Assembly (NCBI GenBank): GCA_017546025.1
Contig: JAFYYS010000006.1
Coordinates: 1-64,000 of the forward strand
DNA from: Lachnospiraceae bacterium
GTDB taxonomy: Bacteria > Bacillota > Clostridia > Lachnospirales > Lachnospiraceae
DNA: 64,000 bases
Direction: 5' to 3'
Positions within the stretch are counted from its first letter, which is position 1. Each line of letters begins with the position of its first letter. Below are positions 33,627-43,100 of the stretch, piece by piece. Under the pieces are notes generated by a model. The model had not been told where the DNA came from and did not search any database. It saw only the letters and a list, made by a program, of their open reading frames with translations. A program made the translations under genes and the position numbers.

Positions 33627-36398
33627 TTACGCCGAAGGCAGGAAATGCTCCTTCAGGTACTTGTTCTCGAATTCCTCCAAAGGAATCGGGCGCTCGAAGA
33701 GGTAACCCTGTGCCGTTGTGAAACCGCAGCCGGCCAGGAAGTCTGCCTGCTCCTTTGTTTCCACGCCTTCGAATACGGCTTCCTTTTTAACGGAGGAAAT
33801 CATGTCGCACATGCAGCGGACGTAGTTCTGCTCCATCTCGCCCTGGCCGATTCTCTGAAGGAACGTACGGCCGATCTTTACGATATTGACCGGTGCGTTG
33901 ATCAGCATCGAAAGGGATTCCTTACCGGAACCGAAATCGTCAAGCGTGATCTTGAAACCGCGGTTCTGCAGGTCGCGGATGGAATCCGAGGTGCCTTCCT
34001 TCTCGGCAAGCAGCATCTCTTCGTTTACTTCAATCTCGATGTAGCGGCTCTCTACGCCGTACTGCTCGGCAAGACGGCTGATTCGCTCATCGAACTTCAA
34101 AAAGCTTCTGTTGTTCTTACTGAAGTTCACGGCAATCGGAACGAGACGGGCGCCGGCCTTCTTCCAGTTGCGGAGCGCCTGCAACACGTTCGTGTAAATG
34201 CAGAAGTCGAGGTCCGTAACGTGGCCTGTCTTCTCGAGGATCGGTACGAAATCCGCCGGATAACGGTAGGTTCCGTCGTCCATGAGCCAACGTGCAAGTG
34301 CTTCGGCACCGATCAACTCCTTCGTTTCCAGAGAGAATTTCGGCTGGAAGAATACTTCAATCTTGTTGTTCTTAATGGCGTTCTGAATCTCACCGGCGAT
34401 GGTCTGCTCGTGATTTCTCTGTGCGCGCAGCTCTTCCGAGTAAATGCAGTAAGAATTGTCCTGACCGTTCTTCGCCTGCTTTCTCGCAAGGTTGGCATTG
34501 TCCATCGCAAGCGGGATGTCGCGGTCGTTCTTCTTCAGGAAGTAAACGCCGCTCGACAGCTGGATGTCGATGCCCGGATAAGCCTTCATCTGGTGCTCCA
34601 CAAAAACCTTGGACCAGCTGCGGAGCTTGGCAATGACCTGCTCCTTCGACTCACCGTTCACGTAAATCAGGAAGAAATCGGAGTGGATACGGCAGGCAAA
34701 GCACTTCTTGCCCTTTCTCTGGAACATTGCGGCAAATTCTCTGAGCATCCGGTCACCTGCCGGATAACCGTACTTCTCGTTGATGTATGAAAAATCGTTA
34801 ATGTCACAGTAAATGACGGCATGTACCGGCTCCATCTCCGGATCCGAAAGCGTCTCCTGCAGTCTTGCACGGAATGCGGTACGGTTGTAAAGTCCGGTCA
34901 GTCGGTCCGTCGAGGAAAGGCGGTTGATGAGCATACGGTCATTGCTCCGCTCCTTGCGGATCTTCCGCTCCTCGTCAATCTGTGCGATGCGGCCGTACAG
35001 ATACGTGATGTTGCCGTCGTCATCCTTTGCGCCGATGACGTTCACACGGCACCAGCGGTATTCCTTACCGTCGAGACGGAGGCGGTATTCGCCCTTCATA
35101 TTCTCGCCGGTTTCCTTTGCATGGGACATCGTCTCCACGCAGGCGTCATAATCCTCTTCATGGACGAATTTCTTCAAAAGGTCCTTCTCCATGAAGCGCG
35201 GGATTACGCTCTCGATGCCGAGCGCCAGGGCGAATTTGTTCGGGATGCTCATGCGGTCATCCACGATATTGTAACCGAACTGGATGTCGTCGGATGTCTC
35301 CTCAAGCTGGCGGTAATGGTCCAGCTGATGCTTCATCGACATCTCGGCGTTGATACGCTTCGTAATCTCAGTGAACGCGCAGCTTACAAGGCTCATGCCG
35401 TCCGCATTGCGGCTCACGACGAGGGCGTTACAGTGCACCCACGCAACGCTTCCGTCGAAACGGTTCACGCGGAATTCCGCCTCGGAAACCGAATGCACCT
35501 CCGCCTTCGGGTCGAACAGACGGTTTACGTTCTTAACGTCGTCCGGCGCCACGATTTCCGGAAGGGAATTGTTATGAATCGAAGCAAACTGCTCCGAAGT
35601 ATGTCCGATGACTTTATAAAAGGTTTCGTTTGCGTAGTAGATTTCCGGCACATTTTCCCGGCCGATGCGCCCCTGGTATTCGAATACCGCAACGCCGACG
35701 GGAAGTGTCGTCAGAAGGCCGGTCACCTGGCGCTTCTTGAGCATCTCCCCGGTCACCTGCGTGATTGTGATGTCGAACAGACCGTTCTTCATCATCTTCT
35801 TCTGACGGCGGACAAAGCACTGTACGGATACAGCCTGTCCCTCGCCGGTCAGCACGCGGTGCTCGATGCAGACAACCATCTGCTTACGAATCTTTTCATC
35901 CAGAATCCGGCGGATTGTCTCGCGGTCCTCGGGATCAATCAAAGCAAGGTAACTGTAGGTCTTGCCGCTGCTCATGCGAATTCCGAGAAGCTCCTCCACG
36001 CTCGCATCGCAGTCCACAATCGTATAACCGTCGTCATCGCGAACGGTACAGGTTCCGAAATACACCTGTCTCGCGTAGCCGTAGCCGGCCGAAGCGCTCT
36101 TCGAACCGGTATCGCCGGTCATGCTCGAGAGGTACTCCGAAAGGCTCTCCTCTCCGGCAAATGTGTTGAGAATCAGCTTCTTCGCCCGCACATGGCCTGC
36201 GCAGATGAAAAGGCAGGAAAGAAAGATTGACCAGGTCAGGGGGTACGCACCACGCTCAATCGAGCTCACGGTCTGTCTCGTGATGCCGATCAGCGCGCCG
36301 AATTCCTCCTGCGATAATTTCATGGCTTTCCGGTAGGTCGCAAGGTTGGCCGAGAAAACCTCCAAAAGCCGTTTCTTCTCATTTGCATCCAGATTCAT
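33627..36398 (-). CDS. HTH-XRE, PAS, degenerate GGDEF and EAL signalling protein
   Basis: 923-residue cytosolic regulator. An XRE helix-turn-helix (about residues 10-60, LSQEEFGALIGITRQTVSSIE) is followed by three PAS-like domains, a GGDEF domain whose active-site loop reads HSDFF (so cyclase activity is unlikely), and an EAL domain. The EAL part keeps EALARW, an NFSKNN asparagine, IEVNEE, LDDFGSG, VKIG lysine, EGVET and AQGYLF, so most metal ligands are present and cyclic-di-GMP hydrolysis is plausible. A DNA-binding head on an EAL protein is unusual. ATG 36398 has AGAGG nine bases upstream and follows galK by 17 bases. Confidence 0.85.
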   Translation of the reverse strand: MNLDANEKKRLLEVFSANLATYRKAMKLSQEEFGALIGITRQTVSSIERGAYPLTWSIFLSCLFICAGHVRAKKLILNTFAGEESLSEYLSSMTGDTGSKSASAGYGYARQVYFGTCTVRDDDGYTIVDCDASVEELLGIRMSSGKTYSYLALIDPEDRETIRRILDEKIRKQMVVCIEHRVLTGEGQAVSVQCFVRRQKKMMKNGLFDITITQVTGEMLKKRQVTGLLTTLPVGVAVFEYQGRIGRENVPEIYYANETFYKVIGHTSEQFASIHNNSLPEIVAPDDVKNVNRLFDPKAEVHSVSEAEFRVNRFDGSVAWVHCNALVVSRNADGMSLVSCAFTEITKRINAEMSMKHQLDHYRQLEETSDDIQFGYNIVDDRMSIPNKFALALGIESVIPRFMEKDLLKKFVHEEDYDACVETMSHAKETGENMKGEYRLRLDGKEYRWCRVNVIGAKDDDGNITYLYGRIAQIDEERKIRKERSNDRMLINRLSSTDRLTGLYNRTAFRARLQETLSDPEMEPVHAVIYCDINDFSYINEKYGYPAGDRMLREFAAMFQRKGKKCFACRIHSDFFLIYVNGESKEQVIAKLRSWSKVFVEHQMKAYPGIDIQLSSGVYFLKKNDRDIPLAMDNANLARKQAKNGQDNSYCIYSEELRAQRNHEQTIAGEIQNAIKNNKIEVFFQPKFSLETKELIGAEALARWLMDDGTYRYPADFVPILEKTGHVTDLDFCIYTNVLQALRNWKKAGARLVPIAVNFSKNNRSFLKFDERISRLAEQYGVESRYIEIEVNEEMLLAEKEGTSDSIRDLQNRGFKITLDDFGSGKESLSMLINAPVNIVKIGRTFLQRIGQGEMEQNYVRCMCDMISSVKKEAVFEGVETKEQADFLAGCGFTTAQGYLFERPIPLEEFENKYLKEHFLPSA

Positions 36399-36415
36399 CT
36401 TTAGCTTTCCTCTCT

Positions 36416-37576
36416 TTATCCGATTCTGACGGGACCGCTTCCGGTCTCCGCTTCGTAAAAGGTCGCATCGTATCCGATCTGCTCCCGATAGATCTGTCCG
36501 ACATTTGTGACAAATGAGGACACCGCGTCCTCCTGCACCAGACTTACGGCACATCCGCCGAAGCCCGCACCGGTCATCCGTGCCCCGAGCACACCCGCCT
36601 GCTGCCATGCAGCCTCCACAAGCGTGTCAAGCTCGCGCCCGGTCACTTCATAATCCTCTTTTAAGGAGATGTGGGACTCATTCATCAGCCGCCCGAACGC
36701 CGTCAAATCACCCTTTTTCAGAGCCTCGTAGGCGGCCAGTGTCCGAAGGTTCTCCGTCACCGCATGCTCCGCGCGTTTTCGAAGCGTTACGGAAGGAATC
36801 GTCTCCTTTGCCACAGCCCACTGTTCCTTCGTGAGCTCACAAAGAGCCTGCACGGGGAACGTCTGCTGCACGTACTGAAGTGCCTTTTCGCACTCCGCAC
36901 GGCGCTCGTTATACTTCGAATCGCCGAGCCCGCGCTTCTTATTCGTATTCATGATCACGATGCGGACGCCCTTTAAATCAAGCGGCGCATATTCATACGC
37001 AAGGGTACCGGTATTCAGGAATATCGCATGCCCCTTCTGTCCCATCGCGATGGCAAACTGGTCCATGATGCCGCAGTTCACGCCGATGAAAGCGTTCTCC
37101 GCGCGCTGCCCGAGCTTCGCATTCACGATGCCATCGTAATCGAACCCGTAAAGGTCCGCGAGGAAATACCCCGTCAGCACCTCAATCGAAGCGGACGACG
37201 ACAGTCCCGACGAATTCGGGATGGTACCGCGAAACAGCACGTCAAACCCGCAGTCAGCCTTGTATCCGGCCTCCTCCGCTGCCCACACAACGCCTCTCGG
37301 GTAGTTGGTCCAGTCGAGCTCCCGCCGGAATGCTTTATCATCAAGCGACGTCTCTAAAATGCCCGCATCCGGGAAATTCACCGAGTAAAACCGGAGCTTG
37401 CGGTCCGTCCGCTTCCGCACGGCCGCGTACGTTCCGATGCTTAAGGCGCACGGAAACACGTGCCCGCCGTTATAATCCGTATGCTCTCCGATCAGATTGA
37501 CTCTGCCCGGTGCGAAATATTTCCGAATCTCTCCGCCCTCGCCGAAGACCTTGGAAAATGTGATTTCGTCCTCCAT
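36416..37576 (-). CDS. galK: Galactokinase
   Basis: 386-residue GHMP kinase that phosphorylates galactose at C1, the first Leloir step. GRVNLIGEHTDYNGGHV is the galactokinase signature, GTIPNSSGLSSSAS the ATP loop and GARMTGAGFGGCAV the third GHMP motif. No galT or galE is beside it. Its ribosome site (AAGGAGG) overlaps the stop of the upstream diguanylate cyclase gene, 3 bases apart, so the two are translated as one operon together with the EAL gene. Confidence 0.95.
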   Translation of the reverse strand: MEDEITFSKVFGEGGEIRKYFAPGRVNLIGEHTDYNGGHVFPCALSIGTYAAVRKRTDRKLRFYSVNFPDAGILETSLDDKAFRRELDWTNYPRGVVWAAEEAGYKADCGFDVLFRGTIPNSSGLSSSASIEVLTGYFLADLYGFDYDGIVNAKLGQRAENAFIGVNCGIMDQFAIAMGQKGHAIFLNTGTLAYEYAPLDLKGVRIVIMNTNKKRGLGDSKYNERRAECEKALQYVQQTFPVQALCELTKEQWAVAKETIPSVTLRKRAEHAVTENLRTLAAYEALKKGDLTAFGRLMNESHISLKEDYEVTGRELDTLVEAAWQQAGVLGARMTGAGFGGCAVSLVQEDAVSSFVTNVGQIYREQIGYDATFYEAETGSGPVRIG

Positions 37577-37579
37577 TTT

Positions 37580-39511
37580 CTAGTCCTCCTTCCCGGGCGC
37601 GGGATCACGGATGATCTTTCTGGTAGCCCGTCTTGCGTTCTTTTCTTCATACATCCGGTCGTCGCTTAAGGTAAGCCATTCACCGAGCGGGATGTTCGCC
37701 TTCGGGTCCACAATCACGTAGCCGAAGCTTGCCTGCACGATGTAAGGTCTGCCGGACCGGCTGTTATAGTCATCGAGGAAGGCACGGAACCGGTCGCGGT
37801 ACTCAAGCACCATATCCTCGTTATAATTGAGTGCGATTACCTGGAATTCGTCGCCGCCGACACGGTAGCAGAGCTCGTTCTGGAAGCAGGCGGCTGACAT
37901 GGCATTTGCTATCGCCTTTAACGCCAGGTCGCCGAAGGAGTGTCCGAACGTATCGTTGATGTCCTTCAGGCCGTCCATGTCGATTCCGATGATAGCCATC
38001 GGCTGACGCTTTCTGGCTGCCTGCTCATACATGCTTTCGCATTTCTGCTCGAAACCGCGACGGTTGGAAAGTCCTGTCAGGACGTCGCTTACGTACAGGT
38101 GCTGGAGCTCGGCAATCAGCGTCTCCTTTTTCATGTTCGAACGGAGCTCTTCAAGCGCCGTACACACATTCGTGATGAACGGCTGGAAGAACGGGTTCGG
38201 GATGCCGTCGCCGCTATAGGTCATGACGCCGTAACCGAGGCAGGCCTCGTGGTAGTGAAGCGGCACGATGAAATAGCCGCACGGGTCGTCGCAGACGTAC
38301 TCCTCGGGGAGAATCTCCTGGATGTCGAAGACATGGTCGACGTGTCCGAGAAGGATGTTCTCGCGCACGGCGGTCCGCAGATGCATCATCGGCGTGAAGC
38401 CGCGGAACTCCTCGGGCTCCTGCGTGCGCCAGTCGTAGTCGTTCAGCACGACATAAAAGTCCCTTACCTGCTCGTTCTGGTTCAGGAAGGAATAGATGAC
38501 GTTATTGAGTTCATCGATGTCACGCGCCTTCTCGGCGTGAATGCTCATGAACATGGACTGCATCAGGAAGGATCTCGTCTTCTGGTCCTGGTCGAAATAC
38601 CGCTTCACGGCAGCCTCAAGCCTTGCCGCGTTCCGCGTTCCGCATCCGCACGATTCGCGGATGACAACGTGCGTCGGAATGTATGTGATTTCGGGAACCT
38701 TCTCGCCCTCCTCCATCAGGCGGATGGCCTCGACGGCGCGCTCCGCCATCTCGCGGACATTCACGCGGACCGAGGTCACGGTAGGCGCAATCGCGTCGGT
38801 CTCGGAAATATCGTCAAATCCGGTCACCGCAATGTCCTGCGGAACCCGGATGCCTCTTCTTTGCAGCTCGTCAATCACGGAAATTGCCGAGTAGTCATTG
38901 GCGCAGATGATTGCCTGCGGCCAGCGGTCGCGGCCGGTAAGCAGATAATCGACGGCAGCCGGGCCGACATCGCGCCAGAAATTGCCGAAATAGATATCCT
39001 CGTCGTCGACGGTAATGTCGAACTCCGCCATCGTATTCTTCAATGAAGTGAGACGGCGCTTCGCGTCAATGTGCTCTCTCGGACCGTTGACAAAGCAGAA
39101 ATCGCGGTAGCCGTGGTCCTTCACGAGGTGCGTAATGATGCCGTCAAGCGCATGCTCGTCGTCCACGAGAATGTTGGCAAAGCCTTCCACGTAACGGCGC
39201 ACGCACACAACCGGGCAGGTCGCCTTCTCGCGCACGAGCCGGATGATCTTGTCCGCAACGGCATAGTTATCGAAGGTGTCCGGCGCCAGAATGATGCCGT
39301 CCATCTGCGTAAAATCGGGCAGGTCCGCAATGTAGGACTCGCCGACGTCATAAGCTTCGTTATTGCCGTACTTTCCGAAGCAGGAATAAACGAGGGCATA
39401 GTAACCAAGCTCCTGTGCTTTGCTGACCAGACGCCCGAGCAGGGTGTATTGGTACTCGGCGGAGCTTCGACAGATCAGAATCGCAATCTTTTTCTTCTGA
39501 CCGAGGTTCAT
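37580..39511 (-). CDS. LacI-type sugar-binding sensor fused to GGDEF
   Basis: 643-residue cytosolic protein. Residues about 8-285 are a LacI/GalR-type effector-binding fold without the DNA-binding head (AVTGFDDISETDAIAPTVTS, VIRESCGCG). A linker of about 180 residues precedes a GGDEF domain with intact RVGGDEF and DMDGLKDINDTFGH, so it should make cyclic-di-GMP. I infer that a sugar controls the cyclase; galactose is a candidate because galK is next. AAAGGAGG lies seven bases before ATG 39511. It leads the operon. Confidence 0.87.
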   Translation of the reverse strand: MNLGQKKKIAILICRSSAEYQYTLLGRLVSKAQELGYYALVYSCFGKYGNNEAYDVGESYIADLPDFTQMDGIILAPDTFDNYAVADKIIRLVREKATCPVVCVRRYVEGFANILVDDEHALDGIITHLVKDHGYRDFCFVNGPREHIDAKRRLTSLKNTMAEFDITVDDEDIYFGNFWRDVGPAAVDYLLTGRDRWPQAIICANDYSAISVIDELQRRGIRVPQDIAVTGFDDISETDAIAPTVTSVRVNVREMAERAVEAIRLMEEGEKVPEITYIPTHVVIRESCGCGTRNAARLEAAVKRYFDQDQKTRSFLMQSMFMSIHAEKARDIDELNNVIYSFLNQNEQVRDFYVVLNDYDWRTQEPEEFRGFTPMMHLRTAVRENILLGHVDHVFDIQEILPEEYVCDDPCGYFIVPLHYHEACLGYGVMTYSGDGIPNPFFQPFITNVCTALEELRSNMKKETLIAELQHLYVSDVLTGLSNRRGFEQKCESMYEQAARKRQPMAIIGIDMDGLKDINDTFGHSFGDLALKAIANAMSAACFQNELCYRVGGDEFQVIALNYNEDMVLEYRDRFRAFLDDYNSRSGRPYIVQASFGYVIVDPKANIPLGEWLTLSDDRMYEEKNARRATRKIIRDPAPGKED

Positions 39512-39564
39512 GAATGCCCTCCTTTCTGCAATTTCAGCGAAGGAAAATACCACTCTTTTCTCGT

Positions 39565-39593
39565 ATTTTACTATGAAAATCATTAGAATTCAA
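39565..39593 (-). promoter_or_regulatory. Promoter of the GGDEF-galK-EAL operon
   Basis: Minus strand TTGAAT, 17-base spacer, TAAAAT; the same boxes occur at 48193-48221. Confidence 0.65.
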
Positions 39594-39652
39594 CTTGAAA
39601 ATCTTAATTTTTCGGTTTTTTTGCAATAAAAGTATACATTTTACACAATTGA

Positions 39653-39661
39653 TGATATACT
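39653..39661 (+). promoter_or_regulatory. Extended -10 promoter of tadA
   Basis: TG-A-TATACT, 34 bases before the TTG start; no good -35 box. Confidence 0.5.
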
Positions 39662-39695
39662 GAATAAAAATGGATATTGACAAAGGAGAAACGCC

Positions 39696-40196
39696 TTGTC
39701 AGAAATAGTTCGTGACGATGTTTTTTATATGAAAAAGGCCCTGCATCAGGCGAAGCGGGCCATGGCACTCGGAGAAGTTCCTATCGGTTGTGTGATCCTC
39801 TATGAGGGACGCATCATCGGCAGGGGCTTTAATCTTCGAAAGAGCAAACATACGACCTTGGCGCATGCCGAGCTGACCGCCATCCGTCAGGCCTGCCGCC
39901 ATATCGGCGACTGGCGGCTTGAGGGCTGCACCATGTATGTGACACTGGAACCCTGCCAGATGTGCGCGGGTGCCATTGTGCAGTCAAGACTCGACCGCGT
40001 CGTCATCGGGACCGATAACCCGAAGGCGGGCTGCGCCGGTTCGATTCTGAACCTGTTGCAGATGAAGGAGTTTAACCATCAGGTTGAGATTACAAGAGGC
40101 GTCCTGAAGGAGCCCTGCAGCGAGATTCTGCAGGAGTTCTTCCGGCAGATGCGTGAACGCGAGAAAGAAAGAAAAGAGGACCGTCCGGAAGCATGA
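39696..40196 (+). CDS. tadA: tRNA-specific adenosine deaminase
   Basis: 166-residue zinc deaminase that converts A34 to inosine in tRNA-Arg. Zinc and catalytic residues are in LAHAELTAI and EPCQMCAGAI. A TTG start at 39696 has AAAGGAG seven bases upstream and gives the usual N-terminus; an ATG 11 codons later would cut the first helix. The C-terminus carries a charged extension. It is followed 16 bases later by the nrdG-like gene. Confidence 0.94.
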   Translation: MSEIVRDDVFYMKKALHQAKRAMALGEVPIGCVILYEGRIIGRGFNLRKSKHTTLAHAELTAIRQACRHIGDWRLEGCTMYVTLEPCQMCAGAIVQSRLDRVVIGTDNPKAGCAGSILNLLQMKEFNHQVEITRGVLKEPCSEILQEFFRQMREREKERKEDRPEA

Positions 40197-40212
40197 TTCC
40201 GGCATACCGAAT

Positions 40213-40911
40213 ATGCAGATACACGGATTGCAAAAACTGACACTGCTTGATTTTCCGGAGCACCTTGCGTGCACCGTTTTTACGGGCGGCTGTAACTTCC
40301 GGTGCCCGTTCTGCCAAAACGGCGGGCTGGTGCTGCATCCGGAGGAAGCGCCCGTCATTCCCGAGGAGGAATTCCTCGAGTTTCTCGAAGGCCGCAAGGG
40401 AAGACTTGAGGGCGTCGCCATTACCGGCGGCGAGCCGACCGTGCAGGCCGATCTGAAGGCATTCATTCAAAGAATCAAGGGCATGGGCTATGCCGTTAAG
40501 CTTGACAGCAACGGACAGAACCCCGCTGTCCTTTCCGAACTGATTTCGGAAAGATTGGTCGACTACATTGCAATGGATATCAAAAACTCCAGGGCGCGCT
40601 ACGGCGAAACAATCGGCATCCCCGGCTTTTCGACCGCGAATGTCGAGAAGAGCGTCGAGCTGATCATGGGGAGCGGTCTGCCGTACGAATTCCGCACCAC
40701 GCTTTGCGCGGAGCTTCACGACGAGACCTCAATCCGCGAAATCGGTGAATGGATCAAAGGCTGCCGGGCTTATTTCCTGCAGGCCTACCGCGATTCCGAG
40801 GAGATTCTGATGCCGGGCGTCTTCCACGCACCCGAAAAGGAAACAATTGAGCGTTTCCGTGAAATTCTCCTCCCATACATCGAAAATGTCACAATCCGAG
40901 GCGTCGACTGA
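40213..40911 (+). CDS. Anaerobic ribonucleotide reductase activating protein-like radical SAM enzyme
   Basis: 232-residue radical SAM protein of the NrdG-like family (TIGR02495). The N-terminus LQKLTLLDFPEHLACTVFTGGCNFRCPFC holds the CxxxCxxC cluster site, and GGEPT is the SAM motif. It would activate a glycyl radical enzyme; nrdD is not in the window. The ATG at 40213 matches the family start but has no clear ribosome site, so coupling to tadA translation is likely. Confidence 0.87.
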   Translation: MQIHGLQKLTLLDFPEHLACTVFTGGCNFRCPFCQNGGLVLHPEEAPVIPEEEFLEFLEGRKGRLEGVAITGGEPTVQADLKAFIQRIKGMGYAVKLDSNGQNPAVLSELISERLVDYIAMDIKNSRARYGETIGIPGFSTANVEKSVELIMGSGLPYEFRTTLCAELHDETSIREIGEWIKGCRAYFLQAYRDSEEILMPGVFHAPEKETIERFREILLPYIENVTIRGVD

Positions 40912-40999
40912 ACCCGCCCGGGATGTCTGCGGCGGCGGAGCACCTCCAAGACGTTCCTCCGGCGCCGAAACACCGTAAGGCCAACAAAACACCGTAAAA

Positions 41000-41044
41000 C
41001 AAAAAACGCTGAAAGCAACCGTTCAAGCTGCTTTCAGCGTTTCA
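41000..41044 (-). terminator. Terminator of the LRR-like lipoprotein gene
   Basis: Fourteen-base stem AAACGCTGAAAGCA with an 11-base loop; TTTTTTGTTTT follows on the minus strand. It may also stop the nrdG-like transcript on the plus strand, where the T-tract is weaker. Confidence 0.85.
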
Positions 41045-41056
41045 TTTTGCCTCATC

Positions 41057-42994
41057 TCAATCGTCTCCGTGCTCACCCTTTTCCATGGCGGCGCGGCGCT
41101 CCACGTTTTCACGGGAGTATTCTTCCTTGACGTAACCGTTCTCGTCAAGTTTTTCAATCAGCGTGCGGGCGAGGACTTCGTTGCGGTAGAACCAATGGTA
41201 TTTGCCATCCTCCATCAAAACGAGAATCTTGCCGTTTCCGGTGTCCTTCGAATACGCATTTCCGACAGCGCCGAAGTTCGAGCTTCTGTTCTCGGTCGGA
41301 ATGTTGCCGGCACCGACGCTCGACTCAATCGTCTTCTCGAAGGTGTAGGTCCTGCCGTATTTGTCGGTCATCTTGTAGGATGTGAATTCCCCACTCTGTA
41401 CGGGCGTCTCGGTCTGCATCTCCTGAATGTACGGCGTGCCGTAGTAGCGGCAGTCGTTTGCAATCAGAAGATTTCTGCTCTTAACCTCTTCAAGCTCCGC
41501 CTCTGTGCGGAACAGATCGTCCCAGTAGTTGTTCCGAATCATCTGAATCATCGCCGTGTACCGCGGGTGGCTTCTCCATCCGTTCGTTACCGGCTCTTTA
41601 CCGACATTGACGATTCTCGCGTTCGGATAAATTCTGCAAAGTTCCTCGTAATCCTCTTTCGAGATCTTCGTATTGGTCACAACCATTCTCTCGAGCTTCG
41701 GAAAATTCTTCAGATGCGTGATTTCCTTAACCGGCGTCCAGCCGATGTTCAGGTCAACGATTTCCTTACAGTTATCAAGCGCCGAATAATCGGAGATGCT
41801 GTTCGGGAATGTCTCAAAGTACATCAGATTCTTGAAGTTGGCCACGAAGCTGATGTCGTCAAGCATCGTTCCTTTGTTGTGGTCGAAGTTATCAACCACG
41901 ATCAGGATGTGCAGATCCATCCCCTCCGTGAAGCTCCAGTTTCCGATGCCGTTATGCCCGAGATCCAGCAAAACCAGATCCTGGCAGTACTTCAACTGGC
42001 TCGCCTGCCCGTCCCGAAGTTCCGGAAGGGTCAGATCCGATTTATATGTGGAAAATGTGAGCGCGTCCGTCCGGCAGAAGAGAATGAGCTCTTTAATCTC
42101 ATACTCGCCGTCGTCTTCTTCACCGCCGCTGCTGCTGTCACTGGTGCCTTCCACGCTTCCGCCGCCGTCACCGGCGCTTTCTACGTTTCCGCCTCCGTTA
42201 CCGGCACCTTCTGCGGTTCCGCCGGCTCCGTTGTTGCTGTCTCCGGCACCTTCTGCGGTTCCGCCGGCTCCGTTGTTGCTGTCTCCGGCACCTTCGCCGT
42301 TTCCGCCGGCTCCGTTGTTGCTGTCTCCGGCACCTTCGCCGTTTCCGCCGGCTCCGTTGTTGCCGTCTCCGGCACCTTCGCCGCTTCCGCCGGCTCCGTT
42401 ATTGCCGTCACCGGCACCTTCGCCGCTTCCGCCGTTTCCTTCGCCGCCGGCGCCGTCACCGTCAGGCTTTTCAATCTTCACCTTGCGGGTTTCATGCATA
42501 TAGATTCTCCAGACGAAACGAATCGACGGAAACTCATTCATCAATTCTTCCATCTGCTTGTTGTTCAGACCGCAGCTGATCATCTCGAGGTACAGAAGGT
42601 TCGGCAGCTGACGAAGCTGCGATTTAAAGTCCTCGATGTCCTCAATCCGGATGCCGCTCATGTCGACATTATACTGATAGGTACCGACTCTGATTGTATT
42701 ACCGGTCTTCCTGTTTCCGAGTTCCACAAACTGCTCTTCCGGAATCGGCGTCGGGGTAGGCGTCGCTGTCGGCGTCATCGTAGGCGTCGGGGTGGGCGTC
42801 GCAGGAACTTCCGTCGGCGTAGGCGTCGCAGACTGTATGGGGTTTTCGGTAGGCTCCGAAACTCCGCTCGGCTGTGCGGTAATATCCGCCGGCTTATCTC
42901 CCGAGAACGGCCCCTTACAGGCAACGCACAGAAGCGCCGCTGCAAGCAGACACAGAAGCAAGATTTTCTTTTTACGACACATAACGGGCAACAC
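41057..42994 (-). CDS. Lipoprotein with leucine-rich-repeat-like halves split by a Gly-rich repeat
   Basis: 645-residue surface lipoprotein. I place the start at a GTG (42994) with GGAGG nine bases upstream; the ATG four codons later has none. A lipobox (LCVAC) and a Thr/Pro linker are followed by an LRR-like segment (LRQLPNLLYLEMISC), a low-complexity Gly/Asn/Asp region of five 14-residue repeats, and a second LRR-like region (LVLLDLGHNGIGNW, LMYFETFPNS, EIVDLNIGWTPV). The C-terminal 150 residues are of unknown fold. Probably binds something at the surface. Confidence 0.8.
   Translation of the reverse strand: MLPVMCRKKKILLLCLLAAALLCVACKGPFSGDKPADITAQPSGVSEPTENPIQSATPTPTEVPATPTPTPTMTPTATPTPTPIPEEQFVELGNRKTGNTIRVGTYQYNVDMSGIRIEDIEDFKSQLRQLPNLLYLEMISCGLNNKQMEELMNEFPSIRFVWRIYMHETRKVKIEKPDGDGAGGEGNGGSGEGAGDGNNGAGGSGEGAGDGNNGAGGNGEGAGDSNNGAGGNGEGAGDSNNGAGGTAEGAGDSNNGAGGTAEGAGNGGGNVESAGDGGGSVEGTSDSSSGGEEDDGEYEIKELILFCRTDALTFSTYKSDLTLPELRDGQASQLKYCQDLVLLDLGHNGIGNWSFTEGMDLHILIVVDNFDHNKGTMLDDISFVANFKNLMYFETFPNSISDYSALDNCKEIVDLNIGWTPVKEITHLKNFPKLERMVVTNTKISKEDYEELCRIYPNARIVNVGKEPVTNGWRSHPRYTAMIQMIRNNYWDDLFRTEAELEEVKSRNLLIANDCRYYGTPYIQEMQTETPVQSGEFTSYKMTDKYGRTYTFEKTIESSVGAGNIPTENRSSNFGAVGNAYSKDTGNGKILVLMEDGKYHWFYRNEVLARTLIEKLDENGYVKEEYSRENVERRAAMEKGEHGDD
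42203..42440. repeat. In-gene 42 bp tandem repeat
   Basis: Unit starts at 42203, 42245, 42287, 42329 and 42371, with a partial one at 42413; each adds 14 residues of the type EGAGDxNNGAGG to the lipoprotein. Copy number probably varies between strains. Confidence 0.9.
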
Positions 42995-43100
42995 GGTAAA
43001 AGTCCTCCGTTGAATAACAGTATTCCTCATAGTATCCGCGCTTTACAGCAGGTAACCCCCCGCCGGCGGAACCGGCAAGGGTTTTCGTATCATTTTCCTA

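Noticed and set aside
34821..36230. 469-codon plus-strand frame
   Set aside because: Opposite the XRE-PAS-GGDEF-EAL gene; an artefact of codon bias.
40150..40212. Upstream GTG start for the nrdG-like gene
   Set aside because: It would overlap tadA by over 40 bases and add a Lys/Arg-rich tail that the family does not have.
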